Origin: an uncultured Eubacteriales bacterium
GTDB lineage: Bacteria > Bacillota > Clostridia > Oscillospirales > Oscillospiraceae
Reading direction: 5' to 3'
Length of the DNA: 64,000 nt
Assembly (NCBI GenBank): GCA_900544765.1
Contig: UQWI01000005.1
Span: 1-64,000 of the forward strand
The position numbers and the translations under genes are program-made. The first letter of the stretch is position 1, and each line of letters starts with the position of its first letter. The notes below the pieces were generated by a model. That model did no database searches. It had not been told where the DNA came from and worked only from the letters and a program-made list of their open reading frames with translations. This document shows positions 25,726 through 33,601 of this stretch, in pieces.

Positions 25726-25870
25726 CGCAAACTTCGCTTGCCTCCGTTTCCGCAGCTCGGCCGAAGGCCTCCTGCGAAAACTTCGCTCGCTTCGTTGCTC
25801 CTCCTTCCCAAAACAAGTCCCATGGACTCGTTTTGGTTATATTTACCGCCTGCCGGCGGAAACTCGCATC
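25726..25870. repeat. 145-bp duplicated repeat, copy 1
   Basis: This 145-bp sequence recurs exactly at 25878-26022, giving a tandem period of 152 bp. It is built of short inverted repeats: GGCCGAAGGCC, and CAAAAC/GTTTTG flanking AGTCC/GGACT. Both copies lie between the chvE-like and mmsA-like genes. The open frames on both strands look like by-products of the repeat. Confidence 0.9.
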
Positions 25871-25877
25871 CGCTGGC

Positions 25878-26022
25878 CGCAAACTTCGCTTGCCTCCGTT
25901 TCCGCAGCTCGGCCGAAGGCCTCCTGCGAAAACTTCGCTCGCTTCGTTGCTCCTCCTTCCCAAAACAAGTCCCATGGACTCGTTTTGGTTATATTTACCG
26001 CCTGCCGGCGGAAACTCGCATC
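25878..26022. repeat. 145-bp duplicated repeat, copy 2
   Basis: This copy is base-for-base identical to 25726-25870 and is separated from it by 7 bp (CGCTGGC). The identity implies recent duplication or gene conversion. It may be a dispersed palindromic element of this lineage, or a mRNA-processing/stabilising structure in the transcript from the binding protein to the ATPase. Confidence 0.9.
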
Positions 26023-26123
26023 TGTTTCTTTTCCGCGCGCGGACTGCTTTGCCGGACTCGTGTATGCGGTTTTGGAATTCGCTGTGCACTGCCTGCTTCG
26101 GCAGGCATCGAGCTTTAGCATTT

Positions 26124-26153
26124 AAAAACGGGCGGGGCAGGGACCCCGCCCGT
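26124..26153 (-). terminator. Hairpin after the binding-protein gene
   Basis: ACGGGCGGGG pairs with CCCCGCCCGT and is followed on the minus strand by TTTTTAAA. Between a binding-protein gene and its ATPase such a structure usually lets most transcripts end early, so the binding protein is made in excess. A second small hairpin, GCCTGC-TTCG-GCAGGC, lies near 26088-26105. Confidence 0.7.
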
Positions 26154-26194
26154 GGCTTAAGTGCTATTGCCTGTTATTTAGTATGTAGCCTGAC

Positions 26195-27382
26195 TCAGGC
26201 AGTGGCGACCAGGTAGCCGTCCTCGCCGACTTCGTAGTAGCCGGGCTCAACCAGGACTTCTTCGTAGTTCTCAGGAGTGACGGTGGTCGGGACGAGCAGG
26301 ACGCTGGTGGCAGCGTGGCCGCTGTCGCTGGTGGTGTAGGTCTCGGTGTCGAGGCTGGCCTCGAAGTCCCAGCCAGCGCCGTCAATCAGGGCCTGGTCGA
26401 CGGACTCGCCGGCGAGGATGGCCTTGGCGATGTCGAGGGTGGCAACGGCCTCGTTGGCCACAGCCTTGTAAACGGTCATGCTCTGCAGGCCGTCAACGAT
26501 GTTCTTCAGGTTGGCAACGTCGCCGTCCTGGCCGGTGATGATAACAGTGTTGTCGCCGGCGTAGTCGGACTGGACGGCCTGGGTCACGCCGAGGGCGGTG
26601 GAGTCGTTGGAGCACAGCCACGCGTCGAGCTGGGTGCCGTCGGCATAGTAGGAGGCGAGGATGTTCTGGGCGCGGGCCAGGGCGGTGTCGGTATCCCAAG
26701 CCTCGGTGGCGACAACGTCAAACTCGGTCTGCTCGGAGACGCAGTTCAGAACGCCGCTGTCCAGGTAGGGCTGCAGGATGCTCATGGCGCCGTTGAAGAA
26801 GAACGGGGCGTTGTTGTCGGCGGGGTCGCCGGCGGTGAATTCGATGTTGTAGACAGTGCCTTCGGCAGCGTTGTCGAGGTCCAGAGCGTCACGGATGAAC
26901 TCGCCCTGCAGGACGCCGACGGAGAAGTTATCGAAGGAGACGTAGTACTGGACGTTGTCGTTCATGATGAGGCGGTCATAGGCGATGACGGGGATGCCAG
27001 CCTCGCCGGCCTCGTTCATAACGGTGTTCAGGGCCTCGCCGTCGATGGCGGAGATAACGAGAAGGTCGACGCCGTCAGCTATCATGTTCTGGATGTCGTT
27101 GACCTGCTGGTCGGTCTCGTTGTTGGCGAAGGTGAGCATGGTTTCGTAGCCGGCGGCCTTGAACTGCTCGTCAAGGTAGGAGCCGTCACGGTTCCAGCGC
27201 TCGAGGCTCTGGGTAGGCATTGAAATGCCTATGTAGCCGAGGGTCTCGCCGTCGCCGGTGTCTTCAGCAGCCGGAGAACCGCTGGCAGCGGGATCCGCGC
27301 TGGGCTCGGTGGTGTCGGTGCCGCAGGCGGCAAGGGCGAACACCATTACGAGAGCGAGGAGCAGAGCAAGAAGTTTCTTCAT
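26195..27382 (-). CDS. chvE: ChvE-like multiple monosaccharide-binding lipoprotein
   Basis: The 395-residue protein has a lipoprotein signal (MKKLLALLLALVMVFALAAC, lipid attachment at Cys20). It then has a periplasmic-binding-protein-1 sugar domain: LGYIGISMPTQSLERWNRDG, VDLLVISAIDGEALNTVM and AWLCSNDSTALGVTQAV. It captures monosaccharides outside the membrane and delivers them to MmsA/MmsB. It is the first gene of the importer operon. The leader at 27383-27508 contains a perfect 18-bp palindrome (27457-27474). Confidence 0.92.
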   Translation of the reverse strand: MKKLLALLLALVMVFALAACGTDTTEPSADPAASGSPAAEDTGDGETLGYIGISMPTQSLERWNRDGSYLDEQFKAAGYETMLTFANNETDQQVNDIQNMIADGVDLLVISAIDGEALNTVMNEAGEAGIPVIAYDRLIMNDNVQYYVSFDNFSVGVLQGEFIRDALDLDNAAEGTVYNIEFTAGDPADNNAPFFFNGAMSILQPYLDSGVLNCVSEQTEFDVVATEAWDTDTALARAQNILASYYADGTQLDAWLCSNDSTALGVTQAVQSDYAGDNTVIITGQDGDVANLKNIVDGLQSMTVYKAVANEAVATLDIAKAILAGESVDQALIDGAGWDFEASLDTETYTTSDSGHAATSVLLVPTTVTPENYEEVLVEPGYYEVGEDGYLVATA

Positions 27383-27456
27383 TTCATTTTCCTCCTACAT
27401 TTCGTTTGGATTTTGGTCGGGAGTTACACTTCACGCCTTCCCCGAAAGGAAGGCGC

Positions 27457-27474
27457 AAGGCGGGTACCCGCCTT
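27457..27474. other. Perfect palindrome in the chvE leader
   Basis: AAGGCGGGTACCCGCCTT is a perfect 18-bp palindrome about 75 bp upstream of the chvE-like start and downstream of its promoter. It would form a stable hairpin in the leader mRNA, or serve as a protein site. Confidence 0.5.
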
Positions 27475-27508
27475 TGGGATTTGGAAGCTTGGCCGCTTCC
27501 ATGTGTAT

Positions 27509-27536
27509 ATTTTATAACTTACTTTACAAAAGTCAA
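27509..27536 (-). promoter_or_regulatory. Sugar importer promoter with embedded CTTTAC motif
   Basis: On the minus strand TTGACT (27536-27531) and TAAAAT (27514-27509) have a 16-bp spacer. The motif CTTTACAAAAG (27522-27532) occupies the spacer and the end of the -35. The same motif (CTTTACTAAAG) lies downstream of the divergent ROK promoter, which suggests one repressor for both. Confidence 0.65.
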
Positions 27537-27697
27537 CGCCAAATTGCCCAATTACTGTTATTTCGTTTATTATGCTGTTTTTGGACACCCATAAACTGTG
27601 CATTTTGCCAAAGGCATCCCTCCCTGCAATCGACAAAAACCGTGTTCCACCCCTGCGGACCGCCCTCGATTTTTTGCAATATTTCTAAACGAGGGCA

Positions 27698-27766
27698 TTG
27701 ATAATATCAAAAACTGTGGTAAAATAGATGATGAACAGCAACTTCGATTAAGTTGCTTTACTAAAG
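27698..27766 (+). promoter_or_regulatory. ROK regulator promoter and candidate operator
   Basis: TTGATA (27698-27703) and TAAAAT (27720-27725) are spaced by 16 bp. CTTTACTAAAG (27756-27766), a near-perfect palindrome, follows the expected start and lies 20 bp before the ROK gene. It would let the repressor block its own transcription. The remainder of 27537-27697 shows no gene. Confidence 0.65.
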
Positions 27767-27785
27767 TTAAAAGGATGTCAACCCC

Positions 27786-28913
27786 ATGGAGAACTCATTT
27801 GCAGACAGACGGCGCCAGACGCGCAGCAGCGTATACCACTGCCTTTACGAGGCCGAGGGCTTCTGCACGAGGCAGACGCTTGCGCAGTCGCTTGGTCTGA
27901 GCCTGCCTACCATATATCAGAACCTGACGGAGCTCGTGGACAGCGGCCTCGTCCGATACGCCGGCGAGGCGCAGAGCACCGGCGGCCGCAGGGCCCTGGG
28001 CGTAGAAATTGTTCCGGACGCCCGCTTTGCCGTGGGCGTGAGCGTGACGGGCCACCGGCTGCGCTTCTCGGCGGCGGATTTGCGCCTGAATGAGATAGCT
28101 TACCGCTCGAGGAATTTCGAGGCCCACGGCGCGGACATGGAGTCCCTGTCGGGCTTTCTGTCGAGGGAACTCGAGAGCTTCATAGACGAGGAAAAGCTTG
28201 ACCGCTCACGCCTGCTAGGCGTGTGCGTCGCGCTGCCCGGCATACTCACGCCGGACCGCAGCGCGATAATGTTCGCCCCCAAGCTGCAGCTGAGGGACTC
28301 CGACCTCTCGAAGCTGTACAGGAGCATCCCCTACCCAAGCTATGTTGAAAACGACGCCACCAGCAGCGGACACGCGGAGTGGTTCTCCAGAGGCGCGCGC
28401 GGGAACATGGCCTATGTCTCGCTCGAGAGCGGCATCGGCGGCAGTGTGCTTATAGGAGGCTCGCCCTACCACGGCACCAACCAGCGCAGCTGCGAGTTCG
28501 GACACATGTGCGTCGTGCCAGGCGGCCTTCCCTGCAGCTGCGGCAAGCACGGCTGCCTGGAGGCCTACTGCTCCTCGGACCGCGTGAGCAAGGGCCTGGG
28601 CGTCTCGCTCACGGACTTTTTCGACGCGCTCGAGCACAACGACCCCGAGTACAGCCTCATCTGGTCGGATCTGCTCCAGCACCTCGCCGTCGGCGTGTCC
28701 AACATACGCATGGCCTTCGACTGCGACATCGTCCTCGGCGGACTGCTCAGCCAGTATCTGCCTCCCTATCTCTCGCTGCTCAGGCGGCTGGTCGCGTCAA
28801 GCGACCCGTTTTCCGACAACGCCGACTATGTTTCATTGAGCGTCCTGGGCGGCCATTCCGTGCCGCTCGGAGCGGCGCTGCACTTCATTTCCGGCTTCCT
28901 GGAAGATGTTTAA
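27786..28913 (+). CDS. ROK-family transcriptional repressor (XylR-like)
   Basis: The 375-residue protein has an N-terminal winged helix (SVYHCLYEAEGFCTRQTLAQ, then LGLSLPTIYQNLTELVDSGL) and a ROK sugar-kinase-like domain. The ROK signature EFGHMCVVPGGLPCSCGKHGCLEAY is present, with the CxCGxxGCxE zinc motif. Such proteins repress sugar genes until a sugar is bound. It is divergent from the importer and next to galM, and both promoters carry the same motif, so I infer that it controls this locus. Confidence 0.88.
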   Translation: MENSFADRRRQTRSSVYHCLYEAEGFCTRQTLAQSLGLSLPTIYQNLTELVDSGLVRYAGEAQSTGGRRALGVEIVPDARFAVGVSVTGHRLRFSAADLRLNEIAYRSRNFEAHGADMESLSGFLSRELESFIDEEKLDRSRLLGVCVALPGILTPDRSAIMFAPKLQLRDSDLSKLYRSIPYPSYVENDATSSGHAEWFSRGARGNMAYVSLESGIGGSVLIGGSPYHGTNQRSCEFGHMCVVPGGLPCSCGKHGCLEAYCSSDRVSKGLGVSLTDFFDALEHNDPEYSLIWSDLLQHLAVGVSNIRMAFDCDIVLGGLLSQYLPPYLSLLRRLVASSDPFSDNADYVSLSVLGGHSVPLGAALHFISGFLEDV

Positions 28914-28960
28914 TCCCGCCTGCCGCGGGCTCATGTTTGAAATAAAAAGGAGTGTTGACC

Positions 28961-29983
28961 ATGAAGATTACAAGCCGCGCCTTCGGCGAGACGGCGCGAG
29001 GAGAGGCCGTCACGGCATATGAAATCAGCAGCGCCTCCGGGTCCAGGGCCGTAATACTCGACTACGGCGCCACTGTACAGAGCCTTCTGGTGCCGGACAG
29101 CACCGGCGCACTTGTGGACGTCGCGCTGGGCTACGACACCGTTGCGGAATACGAGGCTAACGGCGGATACCTGGGCGCGACCATAGGCCGCGTCGGCAAC
29201 AGGATTGCGAAGGGTTCCTTCTCGCTTGGCGGCAGGGAGTACACCCTCGCGCGCAACGACGGGGAAAACACGCTGCACGGCGGCATCCGCGGCTTTGACA
29301 AGTACGTCTGGCAGGCGCAGGCCCTGCCAGACAGGCTGGTGTTCTCCCGCGTGTCCGCCGACGGCGAAGAGGGTTTCCCCGGCAGCCTCAGCGTCTGGGT
29401 CAGCTTTGAGCTCACGGACGCCAACGAGCTGCGCATAAGCTACGACGCCGACACAGACGCGCCCACCCCCGTAAGCCTCACGAACCACACCTACTTCAAC
29501 CTCAACGGCGGCGGCGACATACTGACCCACCGCCTGACGCTGAACGCCGAGTATTTCTGCGAGGGCGCTCCCGACTGCCTGCCCACGGGGCGTCTGGCCC
29601 CCGTCGCAGGCACCGCCTTTGACTTCCGCCGCGGCCAGGTGCTGGGCGAGGCGCTCGCCCGCCCGGACGAGCAGACCGCCCTCTTCGGCGGCTTCGACCA
29701 CAACATGGTGCTCTCCGGCAGACATGCCGCCGAGCTGTCCAGCCCCGAGACCGGCATAGTCATGGACGTGTACACCACCCTGCCCGGCATGCAGCTCTAC
29801 ACCGCCAACTCCCTCTCGGAGCGCGCGGGCAAGCGCGGCACGAGGATGTCCTCCCACGGCGCCGTCTGCCTGGAGACCCAGGTGTTCCCCGACGGCATGA
29901 ACCACTATGCCTTTCCCTCCCCGGTGCTCCATCCGGGCGAGCATCTGCACACAGAGACGGTCTACGCCTTCTCTGTGGGATAA
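28961..29983 (+). CDS. galM: Aldose 1-epimerase
   Basis: The 340-residue protein has the galactose-mutarotase fold markers: GATIGRVGNRIAKGSFSLGG, NTLHGGIRGFDKYVW, and PTPVSLTNHTYFNLNGGGD with the catalytic His. Near the end is AVCLETQVFPDGMNH with the catalytic Glu. It equilibrates alpha and beta anomers of imported sugars. AAGGAG lies eight bases before the ATG at 28961, which is preferred to a GTG at 28952. It follows the ROK gene by 47 bp. Confidence 0.9.
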   Translation: MKITSRAFGETARGEAVTAYEISSASGSRAVILDYGATVQSLLVPDSTGALVDVALGYDTVAEYEANGGYLGATIGRVGNRIAKGSFSLGGREYTLARNDGENTLHGGIRGFDKYVWQAQALPDRLVFSRVSADGEEGFPGSLSVWVSFELTDANELRISYDADTDAPTPVSLTNHTYFNLNGGGDILTHRLTLNAEYFCEGAPDCLPTGRLAPVAGTAFDFRRGQVLGEALARPDEQTALFGGFDHNMVLSGRHAAELSSPETGIVMDVYTTLPGMQLYTANSLSERAGKRGTRMSSHGAVCLETQVFPDGMNHYAFPSPVLHPGEHLHTETVYAFSVG

Positions 29984-29988
29984 AGTCC

Positions 29989-30065
29989 AGCCGCCGCGCC
30001 ATAAACGGCGCGGCGGCTGCATAAAACCTGGCAAAAAGTAAGCGGGCCGAGGCCCGCTTACTTTT
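29989..30065. terminator. Two hairpins between galM and a convergent lipoprotein gene
   Basis: AGCCGCCGCGCC/GGCGCGGCGGCT forms the first stem (29989-30018). AAAAGTAAGCGGGC/GCCCGCTTACTTTT forms the second (30034-30065) with T-runs on both strands, so it can end both convergent transcripts. Confidence 0.85.
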
Positions 30066-30073
30066 CTATTTCA

Positions 30074-30757
30074 TCAAATCGCGGGGTAGTATATCATCTC
30101 CGCGTCTATACGCTGGAAGTCCCCGTCGTCTATCGTCCAGACATCGTCGTCTCCGCGTGTCACCTGCACTACCATGTCCACGGGTTCAAGGTAGCCTATG
30201 CCGTCTATATTGTCCCGCACCAGGCCCAGCAGCATTTCGGCCCAGGCGTGGTCGTACTCGATGTATGCGTTTTCATCGGTGGTTATGAGGGCAATCTCCT
30301 CGTCGGTGTACTGGGCCTGGAGCTCGGCCGCGGCCGCCTCCATCTGGTCGGCCACCTTCTGCATGATGTCTATCGGATAGATGGTCAGCGGTACGCCGTA
30401 GGTGTTCTCGCTCACATCCGCGGCCTCGCCCACCTCGTACTTGGAGTGGGAATATATCTCCTTGTACAGTTCTGTGAGCTCCTGCGTAATCTCGTCGGTC
30501 GGGTACTCGATGCCGAAGAACTGCATGAAGTAGTTTACCTCCACCTCTATGCCGTCCTCATAGATTGCTTGCGCCTCCTCTTCCGTGCTGTCCACCAGCG
30601 TGAGGAAATCGGGGTCAAACTTACCGAGATAGATTTCGTCCAGGTTTCCCTGTACGAGCATCGCGGACGCGTCCGACATCGCCGTGCCGCAGCCCGCGAG
30701 CGAGAGCGCGAGGGCCAGCGCCAATATGAGCGCGGCGGCCGTTCTGAACTTTTTCAT
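30074..30757 (-). CDS. Lipoprotein of unknown function
   Basis: The 227-residue protein has a lipoprotein signal ending LSLAGC and an acidic extracytoplasmic domain with no membrane helix (EITQELTELYKEIYSHSKYE and NIDGIGYLEPVDMVVQVTRG). It resembles the small DUF5105-like secreted lipoproteins of clostridia, but I am not sure of the family. It is the only gene in its direction before the terminator at 30034. It lies 57 bp after the Gx transporter gene. Confidence 0.7.
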   Translation of the reverse strand: MKKFRTAAALILALALALSLAGCGTAMSDASAMLVQGNLDEIYLGKFDPDFLTLVDSTEEEAQAIYEDGIEVEVNYFMQFFGIEYPTDEITQELTELYKEIYSHSKYEVGEAADVSENTYGVPLTIYPIDIMQKVADQMEAAAAELQAQYTDEEIALITTDENAYIEYDHAWAEMLLGLVRDNIDGIGYLEPVDMVVQVTRGDDDVWTIDDGDFQRIDAEMIYYPAI

Positions 30758-30814
30758 ACTTTTTCTCCTTCTCATTTATGCAAATTTCTTAAAAGCGCTG
30801 CCGCAGCATGCGCC

Positions 30815-31321
30815 TTACTTCAGGAGCCCCGACTTCCTGACGGCGCGGATGAGAAACATCCCGGCCAGTCCCGTAAACGCGCCGGTCACCACGCCGCTGG
30901 CGGCGAGGATGAGTATATACACGGCTATGCCCGGCGTACCCGTGACAAACACGGCGACCAGTATCTGCCCGGCATTGTGCGCCAGGGCGGCGAGGACGCT
31001 CACGACCCAGAGCATTTTCTCCGGAAACACTCCCACAAGCGCGGCCATAACTATGTACGCAAAGAGCCCGCCGACCGCCGAAAACATGAAGGCGGAGAAT
31101 CCGCCCGTGAAGGCCGCGCCGAGGATGAGCCTGACCGCCAGCACGGCCAGAGCATCGCGGCGTCCCAGCAGCACCATGGCCACGAGCGTGACGATGTTCG
31201 CCAGGCCCAGCTTCACGCCCGGCATGGGTACCACGGGCGGTATCTGGCTCTCAGCCACAAATATTGTCAGCGCCACGGCGGCGAGCACCGCGCAGAGCGC
31301 CAAGCGTTTTGATGACCTCAT
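30815..31321 (-). CDS. Gx transporter family protein (heptaprenyl diphosphate synthase component I-like)
   Basis: The 168-residue protein has five to six helices and the family motif VPMPGVKLGLANIVTLVAMVLLG (as VPMPGVKLGLANIV followed by TLVAM). ALAVLAVRLILGAAFTGGF and GILAALAHN-like SVLAALAHNAGQ are also present. These proteins resemble S-components of ECF transporters. Some are annotated as a subunit of heptaprenyl diphosphate synthase, without firm evidence. Its start overlaps the NusG-II gene by 4 bp, the usual arrangement. Confidence 0.85.
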   Translation of the reverse strand: MRSSKRLALCAVLAAVALTIFVAESQIPPVVPMPGVKLGLANIVTLVAMVLLGRRDALAVLAVRLILGAAFTGGFSAFMFSAVGGLFAYIVMAALVGVFPEKMLWVVSVLAALAHNAGQILVAVFVTGTPGIAVYILILAASGVVTGAFTGLAGMFLIRAVRKSGLLK

Positions 31322-31683
31322 GTCTGACCCTCCGGCTCCACGATGTCTATCACCAGCTCGTGCGGCACGCAGGCTATTGGCACATACCCCCCGGTTATGG
31401 CCCCCTGGCGCACGCAGACCTGGTCAGGGCAGTCCGCGCTGACGACTTGTATGCTGCCATGCTCCACGCGGACCCTGTTCGTGCCGAGCTCGCTTGTCAC
31501 GTCGAACTCATACGGCACGGCCACGGTGTCCAGTTCAATCTCTTCTATTATCTCACCGTGCAGCCAGACGCGCGCCACAACGCCCTCCGCCGCGCCCATG
31601 GAGCGCAGCAGGAAAAAGGCCGCTGCGCCGATTACGGCGACAGCCGAGAACAATATGACCCAGAATTTCGTCTTATGTATCAT
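31318..31683 (-). CDS. NusG domain II-containing protein
   Basis: The 121-residue protein has an N-terminal membrane helix (KFWVILFSAVAVIGAAAFFL) and an extracytoplasmic NusG-II-like beta domain. The conserved SADCPDQVCVRQGAI and IACVPHELVI segments have paired cysteines. The family is always next to Gx-transporter genes and often next to FMN-transferase or Rnf genes. Its function is unproven. It is the first gene of the pair. Confidence 0.88.
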   Translation of the reverse strand: MIHKTKFWVILFSAVAVIGAAAFFLLRSMGAAEGVVARVWLHGEIIEEIELDTVAVPYEFDVTSELGTNRVRVEHGSIQVVSADCPDQVCVRQGAITGGYVPIACVPHELVIDIVEPEGQT

Positions 31684-31711
31684 AAGCCCATTTTAAGGTA
31701 CGCAGGCGCGC

Positions 31712-31762
31712 TTGTCAACCACTTGTCAATCTGTTGTCAAGCGGGTTACAAAATGATATAAT
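31712..31762 (+). promoter_or_regulatory. FHA-FtsW/PBP promoter with three phased TTGTCAA repeats
   Basis: TTGTCA (31734-31739) and TATAAT (31757-31762) have a 17-bp spacer. TTGTCAA occurs at 31712, 31723 and 31734, exactly 11 bp apart, and the last copy is the -35. Repeats on one face of the helix suggest binding of an oligomeric regulator. Confidence 0.7.
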
Positions 31763-31837
31763 TATCCCCCGGCAGGCGCGCCGCTCGCGCGCTCCTGCCG
31801 CAGGCGTATATCTTGGCTTTCTTATATGGAGGTAAAT

Positions 31838-33601
31838 ATGCCCGACATATCTGAGCTTATAGGCTACATAATAGGCGGGACGCGGTATCTGCTGCCGCTA
31901 CTCGGCCTGTGGGTACTGGCCAGGTGCATGCGCAGCATGCTGCGCGACCGGTACGAGCCGGAGACCTGGGCCTATCTGGTCGATTTAAACGGAGAGCGGC
32001 ACCCCGTCAACCACTGGGAATGCATAATCGGCCGCTCTCGCTCTGCCGACGTTGTGCTCGACGCGCCGAGCGTCTCGCGCGTACACGCCTCGCTGCAGCG
32101 CGACGGCGACGGCTACTGGACGGTCTCCGACATCAGAAGCAAGGGCGGCACCTTCGTCAACGGCGAGGAGGCCGACGTGCTGGAGCCCGTCTATGACGGC
32201 GACGTGCTCGACTTTGCCGGCGAAGAGCTGGTGTTCCAGACCGTTACGCGCGACGAGCGCGAGTGGCTCGAGCGCCGCCGCACGGCCCCCGGCCGCTTCG
32301 TCGGCCCCGGCGTGACGCTGCTCATCCTGACGCTGTTCCAGGCCTTCCTGACGCTGGAGTTCACTGTCACCGCCGACGAGCAGTACCTGACAAGCATCTG
32401 CCTGGCGTTTTTGGCGCTCATCGTGCTCGAGTGGTTCTGCTATCTCGTGATGCGCTCCGTGCGCCGCACGGGCTTTGAGCCGGAGACGATAGCCTTCTTC
32501 CTGAGCACGCTCGGCATGGAGGTCTGCGCCTCGAGCACTCCCGACGAGATGTTCCGGCAGGTGCTGTTCCTGCTCGTCGGCGTGGCGCTCTTCTTCTTCC
32601 TCGGCTGGTGGCTGCGCGACCTCAGGCGCGTCAAGGCCGTGCGCTGGCTCGCCGCGCTCGCGGCCATGGGCCTGCTCGGCATAACGGTGATTCTCGGCGA
32701 AGTGCGCGGCGGCTCCGGAAGCTGGCTGAACTTCGGCTCGTTCACCATACAGCCGTCGGAGCTCGTAAAGGTGCTGTACATCTACACGGGCGCAGCCACG
32801 CTCGACCGCCTGTTCGCAAGGCGGAACCTCTTCGTGTTCATAGTCTTTTCCGCCATCTGCGTCTGCGCCCTCGCCCTGATGGGCGACTTCGGCACCGCGC
32901 TTATCTTCTTCGCAACCTTCCTTGTCATCGCCTTCATGCGCTCCGGCAGCTTCGCCACGGTATTTCTCGCCATCGGCGGCGCCGCCATGGCGGGCTTCCT
33001 GGTGCTGAGCGTGAAACCCTATGTGCTCGAGCGCTTCACCACCTGGGGCCACGCCTGGGACGACGTGTGGGACAGCGGCTACCAGCAGACCCACGCCATG
33101 AGCGCGGCCGCCTCCGGCGGGCTCTTCGGGCGCGGCGCGGGCGAGGGCAGCCTCGTCGACATCACGGCAGCGGACACGGACATGGTGTTCGCGGTGCTGA
33201 GCGAGGAGCTGGGCCTTATCGTGGCCGTACTGGCCATGATGGCCGTAATAGCGCTCGCCTTCTTCACCGTGCGCAACGCCGCGCGCGGAAGAAGCACATT
33301 CTACGTCATAGCCGGCTGCGCCTCCGTCAGCATGATGATGGTGCAGATGGGGCTGAATATCTTCGGCTCTCTCGACATCCTGCCCTTCACCGGCGTCACT
33401 TTCCCCTTCGTCAGCAAGGGCGGCACCTCTATAATAGGCTGCTGGATGCTCCTGGCCTTCATCAAGGCCACTGACACGCGGCGCGACGCGAGCTTCGTCG
33501 TCAGCCGCGACCCGAAAACTCCCGACGAGGATGAATACGAAGAGTACGACGAGGACATCCCCGAGGGCGCGCCCGAGCCCGGAAAGGAGGGCGTACAGTG
33601 A
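31838..33601 (+). CDS. FHA domain-FtsW/RodA/SpoVE fusion
   Basis: The 587-residue protein has an N-terminal membrane helix. An FHA domain follows at about residues 55-125: CIIGRSRSADVVLDAPSVSR, HASLQRD, and SKGGTFVNGE, which carries the phosphothreonine-binding residues. After it come about ten helices of the SEDS glycosyltransferase family (GSWLNFGSFTIQPSELVKVL, FAVLSEELGLIVAVLAMM, PFTGVTFPFVSKGGTSI). SEDS proteins polymerise peptidoglycan with a class B PBP. The FHA domain implies control by a Ser/Thr kinase. GGAGGT precedes the ATG at 31838. It overlaps the PBP gene by 4 bp. Confidence 0.92.
   Translation: MPDISELIGYIIGGTRYLLPLLGLWVLARCMRSMLRDRYEPETWAYLVDLNGERHPVNHWECIIGRSRSADVVLDAPSVSRVHASLQRDGDGYWTVSDIRSKGGTFVNGEEADVLEPVYDGDVLDFAGEELVFQTVTRDEREWLERRRTAPGRFVGPGVTLLILTLFQAFLTLEFTVTADEQYLTSICLAFLALIVLEWFCYLVMRSVRRTGFEPETIAFFLSTLGMEVCASSTPDEMFRQVLFLLVGVALFFFLGWWLRDLRRVKAVRWLAALAAMGLLGITVILGEVRGGSGSWLNFGSFTIQPSELVKVLYIYTGAATLDRLFARRNLFVFIVFSAICVCALALMGDFGTALIFFATFLVIAFMRSGSFATVFLAIGGAAMAGFLVLSVKPYVLERFTTWGHAWDDVWDSGYQQTHAMSAAASGGLFGRGAGEGSLVDITAADTDMVFAVLSEELGLIVAVLAMMAVIALAFFTVRNAARGRSTFYVIAGCASVSMMMVQMGLNIFGSLDILPFTGVTFPFVSKGGTSIIGCWMLLAFIKATDTRRDASFVVSRDPKTPDEDEYEEYDEDIPEGAPEPGKEGVQ

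Noticed and set aside
25590..26216. Overlapping open frames on both strands in the duplicated repeat
   Set aside because: They exist because an exact 145-bp sequence is repeated. They have no ribosome sites and no recognisable domains.
31712..31740. Three short direct repeats as a CRISPR-like array
   Set aside because: The repeats are only 7 bp with 4-bp gaps and form part of a promoter. No cas genes are present.
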